Source: Stygiobacter sp043807765 (GTDB taxonomy: Bacteria > Bacteroidota > Ignavibacteria > Ignavibacteriales > Melioribacteraceae). From it: a stretch of DNA of 64,000 bases. Positions 25,159 to 33,203 of this stretch are shown here, in pieces. A program made the position numbers and the translations under genes. The stretch's first letter is position 1; each line of letters opens with the position of its first letter. Below the pieces are notes generated by a model. That model searched no databases and was not told where the DNA came from. It worked only from the letters and a program-made list of their open reading frames with translations. Location of the stretch: contig JAZDFQ010000069.1 in assembly GCA_043807765.1 (NCBI GenBank), forward strand, positions 62,001 through 126,000, given 5' to 3'.

Positions 25159-25797
25159 TCACACAGTTAAGTCGTTTTCTTGTTTAAGTTTTCTACCTTC
25201 GCTGAATACATCAACAAGAATTATCAGAAGCATTCCCGCAAAAAAGTATGGATTAATTATTCCCTCTGAAATACTAGGAGCGGTAGAAGGATTCACTTTC
25301 ATTCCATCTACAATTAAGTCTTTGGGAAGAGAAGCCATAACTGCAAATTTTATCATTCTAATTACAGGAGGAATAATTATGCATAATGCGCCAAGTGTAT
25401 ACATTATGGTTTTGTTTTCCTTAGCAAAGAAATTCTTCTCGTAAATATTTTTAAGAAGTTTTCTTAATAAATAAACTCCATAGGTAATAGAACTAAAAGC
25501 TAAAAAGGGAATTAGCGCGCTCATTATTTCATTCAATCTACTTGTATGAAAAATTGTAAGTTCACCCCAAATTGGAAAGATTGAATAGTTTGAGTCCGCA
25601 ATCCGTTTAACTTCCGAAGTTGGTAAATCCAAACGCACAACTAATCCCAACCAAGTTGGCATTGACTGCCCATCAATAATAAACAGTAATGGAATTATTA
25701 TAGACAGCACTGTTGCCAAACCGGTTGCACCAAGAAGAACGCTTAGCGCGCTGTAACTGCCGGAAACTTTGAAGTTGCTGATAAATTTGCTTTTCAT
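25159..25797 (-). CDS. DUF2975 membrane protein, copy 1
   Basis: A 212-residue protein, first gene of the DUF2975-DUF2975-XRE string. Four membrane spans are visible, including LATVLSIIIPLLFIID, FLAFSSITYGVYLLRKLLKNI, YTLGALCIIIPPVIRMIKFAV and FAGMLLIILVDVFS. The segment RKLLKNIYEKNFFAKEN is the cytoplasmic loop common to the family. It ends KQENDLTV, identical to its downstream paralogue, and the DNA under that octapeptide is nearly identical too. Seven bases separate the two genes. Confidence 0.85.
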   Translation of the reverse strand: MKSKFISNFKVSGSYSALSVLLGATGLATVLSIIIPLLFIIDGQSMPTWLGLVVRLDLPTSEVKRIADSNYSIFPIWGELTIFHTSRLNEIMSALIPFLAFSSITYGVYLLRKLLKNIYEKNFFAKENKTIMYTLGALCIIIPPVIRMIKFAVMASLPKDLIVDGMKVNPSTAPSISEGIINPYFFAGMLLIILVDVFSEGRKLKQENDLTV

Positions 25798-25958
25798 ATT
25801 TACTCCGATTTAAGAACTGATTCAAATCTAAGAAGTCCAATTCTGTTTGTCAAGATAATTTTATCGTTTATCAATATATTTTTGCCGTAAAGCTTGTATT
25901 GCAACTTCGGAGAGATTGGTCTATTTTGGGCTTGCACGATTCAATAATTGGAGCCATG

Positions 25959-26216
25959 ATGAAAAAGACTATCCTTTTAGTTCTGATTGGAAAGAGAAAA
26001 GAAGAAGCCGTTAAGGTTCAGCAGATTTTAACCGGCTGGGGCTGCTTGATTAAAACCCGTTTGGGAATTCACGATGGTGTGTTGGATAACTGTTCAGATT
26101 CCGGCTTGGTGATTTTAGAAATGGTTGGCAGCGATGAGCAGAATCAAGAAATTGCGCGCAAACTTTCTGTACTACCGGGAGTTTCATCTAAGTTGGTTGA
26201 GCTGGTAGTAGAATAG
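25959..26216 (+). CDS. TM1266-like small ferredoxin-fold protein
   Basis: An 85-residue protein. The start at 25959 is chosen because GGAG lies five bases upstream; the ATG just before it (25956) is also possible, and an upstream extension to 25899 lacks family features. The sequence KTILLVLIGKRKEEAVKVQQIL, then TRLGIHDGVLD and LSVLPGVSSKLVELV, fits the ACT-like TM1266 family. That family is often annotated as an iron-only hydrogenase system regulator. No hydrogenase or maturase genes are in the window, so the role here is open. It is the only rightward gene in this stretch. Confidence 0.65.
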   Translation: MKKTILLVLIGKRKEEAVKVQQILTGWGCLIKTRLGIHDGVLDNCSDSGLVILEMVGSDEQNQEIARKLSVLPGVSSKLVELVVE

Positions 26217-26217
26217 C

Positions 26218-26314
26218 TTTGTCATTCTGATTCCGCCAACGGCGGGAGAAGAATCTCCTTGTAATATTAGACAGAGATATTTCGTCCCGATGACTCGGGA
26301 CTCAATATGACAAA
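26218..26314. repeat. TTGTCATATTGAG...TCAGAATGACAA interspersed repeat, copy 2
   Basis: About 97 bp between two converging genes, bounded by TTTGTCAT and ATGACAAA. The reverse complement matches the copy at 10301-10397, sharing TTGTCATATTGAGTCC, GAAATATCTC, a GAGA-TTCTTCT-CCCG block and TCAGAATGACAA. Internal sub-palindromes CCGCCAACGGCGG and GTCCCGATGACTCGGGAC could make it a bidirectional terminator. Confidence 0.82.
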
Positions 26315-26317
26315 ATT

Positions 26318-26995
26318 TTATCTTTTTAGTCTCGCAAGAATCTTCGGATTTGTAAGTTCACGAATCGCATCGCTCGCAATCCATTTTGCGGATTTTGAAT
26401 CGAGCGCATGAATTTCTTTTGCGAGTTTTAGTGCTTCTTCATTTAAGAATCTGCTTCGTTTGCCTATCTGTCTAAGCGCCCAATTAACAGCTTTCTTAAC
26501 AAAGTTTCTTTCATCAACAGAGTGCTTTTTTATCAGCGGAAAGAATTCCAAAAACTCTTCATCGTCTCGTGTTTTATGATGAACCGCCACATAGCACATT
26601 AACGAAAATCCGGCACGTCGGACGTATTCATCTTTCTTTTCGCACCATTCAAATATTTTTTCTATTGCGTAGGGTGTTTTTCTAAACAAATTACTGCAAG
26701 CTCCGTCGCAAATATCCCACGAGTTAAAATCGCGAACCCATTTATTCATCTGCGCTTTTGTAACTAGTTTCGGATCGTCAATCATTGCTGCAACATGTCT
26801 GGCTTCATGGTAGCCGCTTTCCCACAGCTCTAGAGCAAGTTCGTGATTCTTGCCAATTACTTTAGCAAGCGAATGCATTGTAGGAGCGTTTACACCAAAC
26901 GCTTTATCAATATTAATTCCGTAGCGAGCCATTCCTTTACGGTTATATTCGCTTCCGTTTTTCTTTAGTTCTACTATGATTTGTTTAGTCGTCAT
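26318..26995 (-). CDS. AlkD-like DNA alkylation repair protein
   Basis: A 225-residue all-helical HEAT-like repeat protein. Typical segments are GINIDKAFGVNAPTMHSLAK near the N-terminus, then ELWESGYHEARHVAAMIDDP, NSWDICDGACSNLFRKTP, RRAGFSLMCYVAVHHK and FVKKAVNWALRQIGKR. These match the DNA alkylation repair (AlkD/AlkC superfamily) fold, which removes alkylated purines by an unusual glycosylase mechanism. Catalytic competence cannot be judged from sequence reading. Its start overlaps the CotH-like gene stop in an ATGA junction, so the pair is co-translated. Confidence 0.85.
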   Translation of the reverse strand: MTTKQIIVELKKNGSEYNRKGMARYGINIDKAFGVNAPTMHSLAKVIGKNHELALELWESGYHEARHVAAMIDDPKLVTKAQMNKWVRDFNSWDICDGACSNLFRKTPYAIEKIFEWCEKKDEYVRRAGFSLMCYVAVHHKTRDDEEFLEFFPLIKKHSVDERNFVKKAVNWALRQIGKRSRFLNEEALKLAKEIHALDSKSAKWIASDAIRELTNPKILARLKR

Positions 26996-28926
26996 TTAAT
27001 CAACAACATTTTTTTTGATTGAATAAAGTTTCCGGCTTTTAATCTATAGAAATAGACTGCGCTTTGTAAAGACGCGCCATGGCGCGTCTCTACGTTAAAT
27101 TTTACTTTGTAACTGCCCGGCTGTTTGAATTCATCAACAAGCGTTGCAATTTCTCTTCCTAACACATCATAAACTTTTAGGCTTACTTTGCTTGCCGCTT
27201 GTAGCTTGTACCCAATTGTAGTTTCCGGATTAAATGGATTTGGGTAATTTTGCTCCAACTTAAATTCGGTTGGTAAATTAGTTTGCTCGTAAATGCCGGT
27301 TGCTAAATTAATTTTATACTCCGGTGAGATGGAAACAACATTAGTTCCTTTTTTAGCAAGTGCTTTAAATACAAACTCGCCTAGCTTGCTGGCGGTTATC
27401 GAAAGCGAATCGCTTGAAATAGAAAATGTAATACTTGGGTCGTTGCTCACAAAACTTAGCGTGGAAAGATTTCTATAGCTTCCATAAAATAAGCTCAACG
27501 GTAATTTTATTGTTTTTCCGGTTTGATATAATAGCCAGCGTTTGCCCGGCTGCTTCCATTCAATGTCGGAATAATCGGCAGGCAAGTTAGCGTTCATCCA
27601 ATTATAGCGTTGTCCAATCCAATTCTTAAAATAAACCAGCTCATCATTGTAGTTCGTAAATCTGTTTTTGTTTGGCCACACATAAACAGCCGGATTAAAC
27701 AAGTCTGTCCATTTCTGAAAATTTCTCTGCCCGGCTTCCGAAATTTTTAAAACCGATTCATCAACAAATTTAGTTACTATGATTGGATCAAAAACAGTTT
27801 GCTTAATTGTATGCCATCTTTTTGCAATCTTGTTAAAGATCACCGGGTCGTTAAAAATTTTCTTTACCCAGAACGGCGGGCTAACAGTTCCTTCCCACGG
27901 GGAAATTTGAGCAACCCAACCGCTCGAAAGCCAGCCCTCGCCATAATCTGCCAACCCGAAGGAAAGATCGTAATCCCACATTGGACCATATACTAATTTG
28001 CCGTTTTTACTGTCACGGTCTTTATACATATAGGCGCTAAGTCTGTAAGCATCTGTTGCTTTTGTAAACTCGCTGGCGAGAAAGTAGTCTATCCACGCAT
28101 CTAAATCAATATAGTTGTAGTATCCATCGAATGGATCTGCATAAGTAGTTTTCGATAACGAAGACTCAAACTGTCCAACATAATTCTTTATGTAATTAAG
28201 TTGAGCGGCTTGCAAAGATTCTTCATTCGGAACAGCAATTACCCAGTTAATTGGAGACTGTCGGCTTGGTGTCTGGGGGTAAACAGAAGGGAAATTCGAA
28301 ACAAAATATTTATCGCCGGAATCAATTCTATCAATGTGAATAATATAGCCGCCGGTAACTGCATCGCCGGTTACGTCTGTGGTTTCCATCTTGGTAATAT
28401 TTACACGGTTTTTATCTCGCTTAATTTTTTCCTGAAGTATATAAATACCGATGTATTGATTATTCAAAATTACTTCGCAAAATTTTGTACGTGTTGCATA
28501 TCTGCCGAGGTCATTACCAAGTTTATAAGCCAATACATTTCTCAATAATGTTTTATCTGTATAGTTTGCATTAAGAATCCAATCACTCTCCGAAGGCATT
28601 CCTAGTAAAGCGGCATCAACATCGTTTCCGGATGCATCACGTAATTCAAAACCATATTGTTTCTTTGGAAATTGCTGCGAGCTATGTCCGCGCACTTCAA
28701 TCCCAATTTTTCCATTATAGTTGTTAAATGGATCGGTAATGTTATTACGTTTTCCTTCACCGTTATAAATTACACCCATAGTTGCAGTAATTTTGGGTTC
28801 ATCCGGAATCGATTGTCCGTTCGTATTAATTACAATGATAGGAAGATTTGAAGAGGTTAAAGTAACTTGTGCATTAGCATTAAATGTTAAGGTTAAAACT
28901 GCGAGAAGAGGAAATAATTTTTTCAT
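26992..28926 (-). CDS. CotH-like secreted kinase-fold protein with T9SS tail
   Basis: The start at 28926 is preferred to 28959: it gives a normal signal peptide (KKLFPLLAVLTLTFNANAQ) and avoids overlap with the gene upstream. About 644 residues. The CotH protein-kinase-like domain spans about 45-430, with RGHSSQQFPKKQYGFEL, LQEKIKRDKNRVNI, GGYIIHIDRID and the metal-site-like GPMWDYDLSFG. CotH proteins are secreted atypical kinases. The C-terminal T9SS sorting domain has LEQNYPNPFNPETTIGYKL and VLGREIATLVDE. It carries an in-frame palindrome insertion (27066-27093) read as VETRHGASLQ. Confidence 0.9.
   Translation of the reverse strand: MKKLFPLLAVLTLTFNANAQVTLTSSNLPIIVINTNGQSIPDEPKITATMGVIYNGEGKRNNITDPFNNYNGKIGIEVRGHSSQQFPKKQYGFELRDASGNDVDAALLGMPSESDWILNANYTDKTLLRNVLAYKLGNDLGRYATRTKFCEVILNNQYIGIYILQEKIKRDKNRVNITKMETTDVTGDAVTGGYIIHIDRIDSGDKYFVSNFPSVYPQTPSRQSPINWVIAVPNEESLQAAQLNYIKNYVGQFESSLSKTTYADPFDGYYNYIDLDAWIDYFLASEFTKATDAYRLSAYMYKDRDSKNGKLVYGPMWDYDLSFGLADYGEGWLSSGWVAQISPWEGTVSPPFWVKKIFNDPVIFNKIAKRWHTIKQTVFDPIIVTKFVDESVLKISEAGQRNFQKWTDLFNPAVYVWPNKNRFTNYNDELVYFKNWIGQRYNWMNANLPADYSDIEWKQPGKRWLLYQTGKTIKLPLSLFYGSYRNLSTLSFVSNDPSITFSISSDSLSITASKLGEFVFKALAKKGTNVVSISPEYKINLATGIYEQTNLPTEFKLEQNYPNPFNPETTIGYKLQAASKVSLKVYDVLGREIATLVDEFKQPGSYKVKFNVETRHGASLQSAVYFYRLKAGNFIQSKKMLLIK
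27066..27093. repeat. 28-bp palindromic element inside a reading frame, copy 2
   Basis: Arms GTAAAGACGCGCC and GGCGCGTCTCTAC around a central AT. It has the same ends, length and translation frame as 6259-6286, but the inner stem bases have changed together. It interrupts a T9SS sorting domain at a different place from the first copy. Confidence 0.8.
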
Positions 28927-28933
28927 TTTACCT

Positions 28934-29227
28934 TCAATAATTTTTAAAGAGGCGCTCAAAGCCGTCGTAAGCTTTAAGCGGAAAAATTTCGAACCGGATT
29001 TGATTTTCTTTTACAAGGGGTAGTGTATTTAAGATTTTTTCTGCGGAGCTTCCATCTTCACACTCTAAAATTAAAACCGCACGATGATCTTTTTGGGTAA
29101 AATAGATTTCCCGCACGGTTCCATCTTTATATAAATTCCAGACATGCTCTGCTTCCGTGACCAATAAATTTTTAAGTTTGACTTCATCAAGACCGGCAGC
29201 ATCTTTTTCAATTGCTAATATTTTCAT
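28934..29227 (-). CDS. Small alpha-beta protein, muconolactone-isomerase/YCII-like
   Basis: A 97-residue cytoplasmic protein. The order strand, helix, strand, strand, helix, strand is suggested by KILAIEKDAAGL, EAEHVWNLYKDGTVREIYFTQK, HRAVLILECEDGSSAEKILNTL and RFEIFPLKAYDGFERLF. The L-Y-x-x-G-x-(I/V)-R-x-I/Y-F pattern and the closing pattern recall small dimeric alpha-beta barrel proteins of the muconolactone-isomerase/EthD group. The substrate is unknown. It is 7 bases upstream of the CotH-like start and follows the GH16 gene by 25 bases, so all three may be one transcript. Confidence 0.65.
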   Translation of the reverse strand: MKILAIEKDAAGLDEVKLKNLLVTEAEHVWNLYKDGTVREIYFTQKDHRAVLILECEDGSSAEKILNTLPLVKENQIRFEIFPLKAYDGFERLFKNY

Positions 29228-29252
29228 TTTGCCATTCGCTTATCAAAAACAA

Positions 29253-30089
29253 TTACATTTTTTTATACACTCTCACATATTCAACCTCCATCTTTTGCGG
29301 AAAGACGCTAGAATCAATTCCTTGTGCGCCACCCCAAGTTCCGCCTACTGCAATATTTAGTATCAAATGAAAATCTTTAAAGAAAGGCCAGTATTCCCAA
29401 CCGCTTAGTTCATTTACCGATGTAAAGTATAGTTTGTCATCAACATAAACTTTTATATCATCCTTTGTCCATTCGAGAATATAATTATGAAATGCTGCTA
29501 CAGCATCCGGAATATTTATTGTCCCCGTTTTTTGCGTTCCTTTTGTATGAACATATTTATTGCAGTGTGTGGAACCGTGAATAACATTTGGATTATAACC
29601 AACATGTTCCATGATATCTATTTCGCCGTTATCCGGCCAGCCTTTGCTGCCAAGGTTCCAAACCGTAGGAAGCATCCAAATTGCCGGCCATGTTCCTTTT
29701 CCATACGGAAGCTTTGCACGTATTTCGAATCTTCCGTAAGTCCAATCTCCTTTGTTTTTTGTAACTAACCGGGCGGATGTAAATGGACTGCCTTCATAAC
29801 TCTCAAGCTTCGATTCAATTACGAGCCTTCCATTTTCAACTCGTGCATTTTCTTTTCTGGAATTTGTGTAATACTGAAGTTCTTCGTTTCCCCATCCGTG
29901 TCCGCCAACATCATAACACCATTTTTTTGTGTCGGGCAATCCGGTATAACTAAATTCATCCGCCCAAACAAGTTCGTAACCGGCAAGTTCCGGTGTTTCA
30001 GATTTCTTTTCCGGCTCGGTAGTCTGCGATGTGCAGTTGATAGCAAAAATGGTTGCTAATATTGCTAATATGGGGAAAATTTTTTTCAT
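29253..30089 (-). CDS. GH16 family endo-beta-glucanase lipoprotein
   Basis: The start at 30089 is chosen over 30125 because it gives a lipoprotein signal KKIFPILAILATIFAINC with Cys near residue 18. About 278 residues. The GH16 jelly-roll is clear: GYELVWADEFSYTG, GNEELQYYTNSRKEN, TYGRFEIRAKLP and WPAIWMLP, then the catalytic GEIDIMEHVG (ExDxxE) with nucleophile and acid/base Glu residues. This matches laminarinases, which hydrolyse beta-1,3(4)-glucans. It probably sits on the cell surface or in the periplasm and would let the cell use storage glucans of algae or fungi. Confidence 0.93.
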   Translation of the reverse strand: MKKIFPILAILATIFAINCTSQTTEPEKKSETPELAGYELVWADEFSYTGLPDTKKWCYDVGGHGWGNEELQYYTNSRKENARVENGRLVIESKLESYEGSPFTSARLVTKNKGDWTYGRFEIRAKLPYGKGTWPAIWMLPTVWNLGSKGWPDNGEIDIMEHVGYNPNVIHGSTHCNKYVHTKGTQKTGTINIPDAVAAFHNYILEWTKDDIKVYVDDKLYFTSVNELSGWEYWPFFKDFHLILNIAVGGTWGGAQGIDSSVFPQKMEVEYVRVYKKM

Positions 30090-30362
30090 TAAAACTCCTA
30101 AAATATAATTACTAGAGTACTTCAAGCATTATGAACGGGCATAAATCATACCAACAAGGCTGTTTCAAATAGTGCTTTTCGTTAGATATTTTGCTATTTG
30201 AGTTATTTGTAAAAGTTTTAGAATTATCAGAATAATAAATGGAATTATTAGAATAATAATCGAACTAGTTACTTACGTTTTGAGTGCTGCGAGAAAGATT
30301 TCTGGTAAATCGCTTATTCAGTTTTCATTTAATGAAATCCGAATATTATGTAAGAATTACTT
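30090..30362. other. AT-rich intergenic spacer
   Basis: About 270 bases between the GH16 and DinB-like genes. It contains the repeated AATTATTAGAATAATAA-like words at 30235-30258 and no open frame of note. The GH16 promoter is expected here, but no confident element was picked out. Confidence 0.4.
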
Positions 30363-30851
30363 TTAGATTTCTATTAATTTTTTTATCAAAGCTATTTGCC
30401 CACAATGATAAATATTGTGTTCCATGAGACCAACGAGCATTTCTCTAAATGAAATTCCCGTTCCGAGCTCTTTGATTTTTTCTTTACCTACCCTCTCTTC
30501 AAATTTTTCTAATGGAAAATTTTGTACACGACTAATCAATTGGGTGTGTGCGGTAAATAAACTTTGCTTAAGCTCTTTCCATGCGGCCTCACTCAAATCA
30601 TTAATTTCTTTCCAGTCACCTCTTTCCGGATTCTTAGATGCGTTGCCTTCAAGTCTACTTACAACTTCTTCTATCCATCCGCAAATATGAGATGTGATTT
30701 CTGCAATTGAGTGTATGTTTTCGGTGTGTTTTATTACAGCTTGTTCACAAGATACATCCGAAAGAATTGTTTTTAAAGAGGTCCCGTACCAAGGCTCTCC
30801 ATTTACTGCTTTATCAAGTTCCCCTATTAATTTTTCGATTACGGGATTCAT
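30363..30851 (-). CDS. DinB-like four-helix metal-binding protein
   Basis: A 162-residue protein with the DinB/YfiT four-helix layout. Metal-binding His residues are expected at three places and are seen in IAEITSHICGWIEEVV (helix 2) and MEHNIYHCGQIALIKKL (helix 4, H-x3-H). The N-terminal VIEKLIGELDKAVNGEPWYGTSL is also typical. DinB-superfamily members include thiol-dependent S-transferases and many of unknown role. No partner gene suggests a substrate. It is separated from the upstream receiver gene by a strong terminator hairpin. Confidence 0.8.
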   Translation of the reverse strand: MNPVIEKLIGELDKAVNGEPWYGTSLKTILSDVSCEQAVIKHTENIHSIAEITSHICGWIEEVVSRLEGNASKNPERGDWKEINDLSEAAWKELKQSLFTAHTQLISRVQNFPLEKFEERVGKEKIKELGTGISFREMLVGLMEHNIYHCGQIALIKKLIEI

Positions 30852-30879
30852 CAGAAATTTCCATTTCTAGCAATAGCTA

Positions 30880-30905
30880 ATAAGTCCGGCAAGAGCCGGA
30901 CTTAT
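30880..30905 (-). terminator. Terminator after the receiver-domain gene
   Basis: A perfect 11-bp stem ATAAGTCCGGC / GCCGGACTTAT with a 4-base AAGA loop, about 20 bases after the leftward receiver gene stop. The T-run is short, but the stem is strong. Confidence 0.75.
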
Positions 30906-30925
30906 ATAAGAACTCAATTTTTTAA

Positions 30926-31432
30926 TTACTTAGAAGTAATTCCAAATAGAATACTTCGTAATTCATCTTTCGTAAATGGCTTGGAAAGATAGTAATCGCA
31001 ACCGGCATCAAGAAATTCTTCGCGATCTCCTTTCATTGCAAATGCTGTTTGAGCAATAATCGGTAAGTTTTCTTTTCCTTTCATGGCTCTAACTTCTCTT
31101 GTTACATGCAAACCGTTTTTTCCTCTACCTAGATTTATATCCATCAATACCGCTAAGTAATCGTTATTGCGAATCATCTCGATTGCTTCTTCTGCTTTGG
31201 CAACATAATCCAATTCGAATATGTCTTGGAGGAATAAACCTAAAACTTCTTGTGTAATCAGATCATCTTCTACTACTAAAAGCTTCTTACTTCTTGTTAG
31301 ATTCGGTTTTTCTTGAGATGATGCTTCTTTATTTAAGCTAGCTGCGCTTCCGTAGTTTTTGTGATTGATAATTATAGTGTCTACGGAGTTGGTCAGATCA
31401 AGATCAGTGTAATTGTTTGGTTTGGGAGTCAA
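30926..31432 (-). CDS. Stand-alone response-regulator receiver protein
   Basis: A 168-residue protein. The first 48 residues are polar and probably disordered (for example SLNKEASSQEKPNLTRSKK). A CheY-like receiver domain follows: KLLVVEDDLITQEVL with the acidic pair, LAVLMDINLGRGKNG with the phospho-acceptor Asp, then IIAQTAFAMKGDREEFLDAGCDYYLSKPF with the conserved Thr and Lys. There is no output domain. Its kinase is not adjacent; candidate kinases include the PAS histidine kinase at 41301. It is monocistronic. Confidence 0.92.
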   Translation of the reverse strand: MTPKPNNYTDLDLTNSVDTIIINHKNYGSAASLNKEASSQEKPNLTRSKKLLVVEDDLITQEVLGLFLQDIFELDYVAKAEEAIEMIRNNDYLAVLMDINLGRGKNGLHVTREVRAMKGKENLPIIAQTAFAMKGDREEFLDAGCDYYLSKPFTKDELRSILFGITSK

Positions 31433-31704
31433 AGCTATTCTCCTCTTTACATATCAATGTTTTCAACTACTACTTTAATGCTGCGGATTTCTAAATGGCA
31501 AATTTGAAGTTAAGTGGCTTTGCGAAGTATAATTACCCTACAGCATCTTAATTGGCTGAAAAATTAAGTGATTATTCTACCTGTCGCAACTTTATTCTTA
31601 AAAAGACACTAAATTCGAAGAGTTTAAGTCCTTGTTCATGGTTAATTCCTATCTAAAAAAATATAGCAGAAGTAAAGTCACTTTATTTAATTCTATCTCG
31701 AATT

Positions 31705-33189
31705 CTAGTACTTCTGCAATGTTCCTTGTCTTTCTTTCGCTTTCTTTTCCCACTCGGGTACGGTAGTTTTTAAGAAATCCGCTTTGTCAGAACGAAGTTC
31801 TTGCATAGTCAGGCCAATTAATTTTTGCGCTTTCTCTTTTGTGCTATAATCTGGCAGCGAAACCGGATATCTAACGTTATGTTTAAGCAAAACAAGCGCC
31901 ACTTCTTTTCTCGCTTCCTCTGCTTTTTGAACCGCTGTACCTAATACTCTTAGAGCTTCTACTGGTGCGTGGAATCCAACTCCGTTTGATGCAGCCACCC
32001 AATCCCATCTCCATTGAGATTGACGAAGAAGTTTCAAAACATTAGCCATTTCCACATCCGTTGCTTTGTTATCCCAGGCAATCTTAGCTTCCAAATGTGC
32101 GCTTGCCAAAGCTTTTTCTGTTAGCTTCAGTAACTCCTTTACTTTGTCCTGTCTGTCATTTACGTTTTGAACTAGTTTTTCCGCTTTTTCTCTGTGACAA
32201 ACCTGACAGCTGTTTTCAATATTATTTAATGGGCTTTGTATATGATGATCTGTAAACTTTACTCCGCCTTCTGTCTTGTAGGACATATGGCAATCTGCGC
32301 AAGATACGCCACGGTCGGCATGAACGCCCATTGAGAATAATTCATAATCGGGATGCTGTGCTTTTAGCATTGGAGCTTTACTAAGTGCATGTTCCCAATC
32401 TTTGAAGTTGGCTTCATCACAATATTGTTCCATTTGTTCAACCGTAAACCCTTTGTCCCAAGGAAATGTTAAGTACTTTCCTTCTCCCTTAAAGTAATAT
32501 TCTACGTGGCATTGCGCGCAAACAAGTGAGCGCATTTCGTTATGAGAAAAACTTTTGATGTCTTTGCCCTGTCTTTGCAAGGCTTCTATTAATGCCGGAC
32601 GTGTAATTCTCAGATCCATCGTTTTAGGATCGTGGCAATCTTGACATCCAATTGGATTTACAATTTCATGACCTATGTCTTTCCATTTAGCTTTATAAAA
32701 ATTTTCTACACCCATTTTCTCCATCATTCTTGGTACATCCGGGCTTTTACAACTCCAGCATGTTGCCGGCTGTGGACTTACTTTGTTTCCACCGGTTCTC
32801 AAAATATTTCTTATATCTTTTACTGCGTATGAATGTCCGCGAGGCGCGTTGTATTCTTTGGAAAATGCATAACCCGCCCACATTACCACCAGTTCTGGTG
32901 AATCTTGTAAATAATCTCTCTTTGCCGAACCGGCATATTTACTAGCGAAGGTTGTATCCGCCATTTTCATATAGCTTTCATATTCTCGCGGATAATTCGC
33001 TCCCCACACTTCATTTCGCGGCTCCCAATCGGCAATTGGTTTCACTTGCTGAAGCGTAAATGATTCGTTTCGTCTCTCAACTATGGAAGAGGCAAATAGC
33101 CCAAGCAAGAAAACCACTATTACTGTTACGCCAAATAGCACCCAGCCTAGAATTGGTTTCTCTTTAATTCTTTCTTGAATTGATTTCAT
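31705..33189 (-). CDS. nrfA: Ammonia-forming cytochrome c nitrite reductase
   Basis: A 494-residue pentahaem cytochrome that reduces nitrite to ammonium in the periplasm with six electrons. The catalytic haem uses the NrfA-specific CWSCK site at residues 144-148. Four normal CxxCH sites follow: CQDCH (182), CAQCH (224), CADCH (297) and CQVCH (328). An N-terminal hydrophobic segment (14-33) acts as signal or anchor. The segment CHVEYYFKGEGKYLTFPW carries the active-site Tyr and the calcium-site region. Length is normal. nrfH lies 14 bases upstream; together they form the NrfHA complex of dissimilatory nitrate reduction to ammonium. Confidence 0.98.
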   Translation of the reverse strand: MKSIQERIKEKPILGWVLFGVTVIVVFLLGLFASSIVERRNESFTLQQVKPIADWEPRNEVWGANYPREYESYMKMADTTFASKYAGSAKRDYLQDSPELVVMWAGYAFSKEYNAPRGHSYAVKDIRNILRTGGNKVSPQPATCWSCKSPDVPRMMEKMGVENFYKAKWKDIGHEIVNPIGCQDCHDPKTMDLRITRPALIEALQRQGKDIKSFSHNEMRSLVCAQCHVEYYFKGEGKYLTFPWDKGFTVEQMEQYCDEANFKDWEHALSKAPMLKAQHPDYELFSMGVHADRGVSCADCHMSYKTEGGVKFTDHHIQSPLNNIENSCQVCHREKAEKLVQNVNDRQDKVKELLKLTEKALASAHLEAKIAWDNKATDVEMANVLKLLRQSQWRWDWVAASNGVGFHAPVEALRVLGTAVQKAEEARKEVALVLLKHNVRYPVSLPDYSTKEKAQKLIGLTMQELRSDKADFLKTTVPEWEKKAKERQGTLQKY

Positions 33190-33203
33190 TTCTCTACCTC
33201 TTT

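Noticed and set aside
24547..25183. Direct repeat TTAAGTCGTTTTCTTGTTT at both DUF2975 gene ends as an insertion-sequence scar
   Set aside because: The bases encode the shared C-terminal octapeptide of two paralogues, which explains them.
25899..25958. Longer start for the TM1266-like protein
   Set aside because: The extra 20 residues have no family features, and GGAG lies just before the ATG pair at 25956/25959.
29819..30046. Alternative leftward frame inside the GH16 gene
   Set aside because: Shadow of the well-supported GH16 frame.
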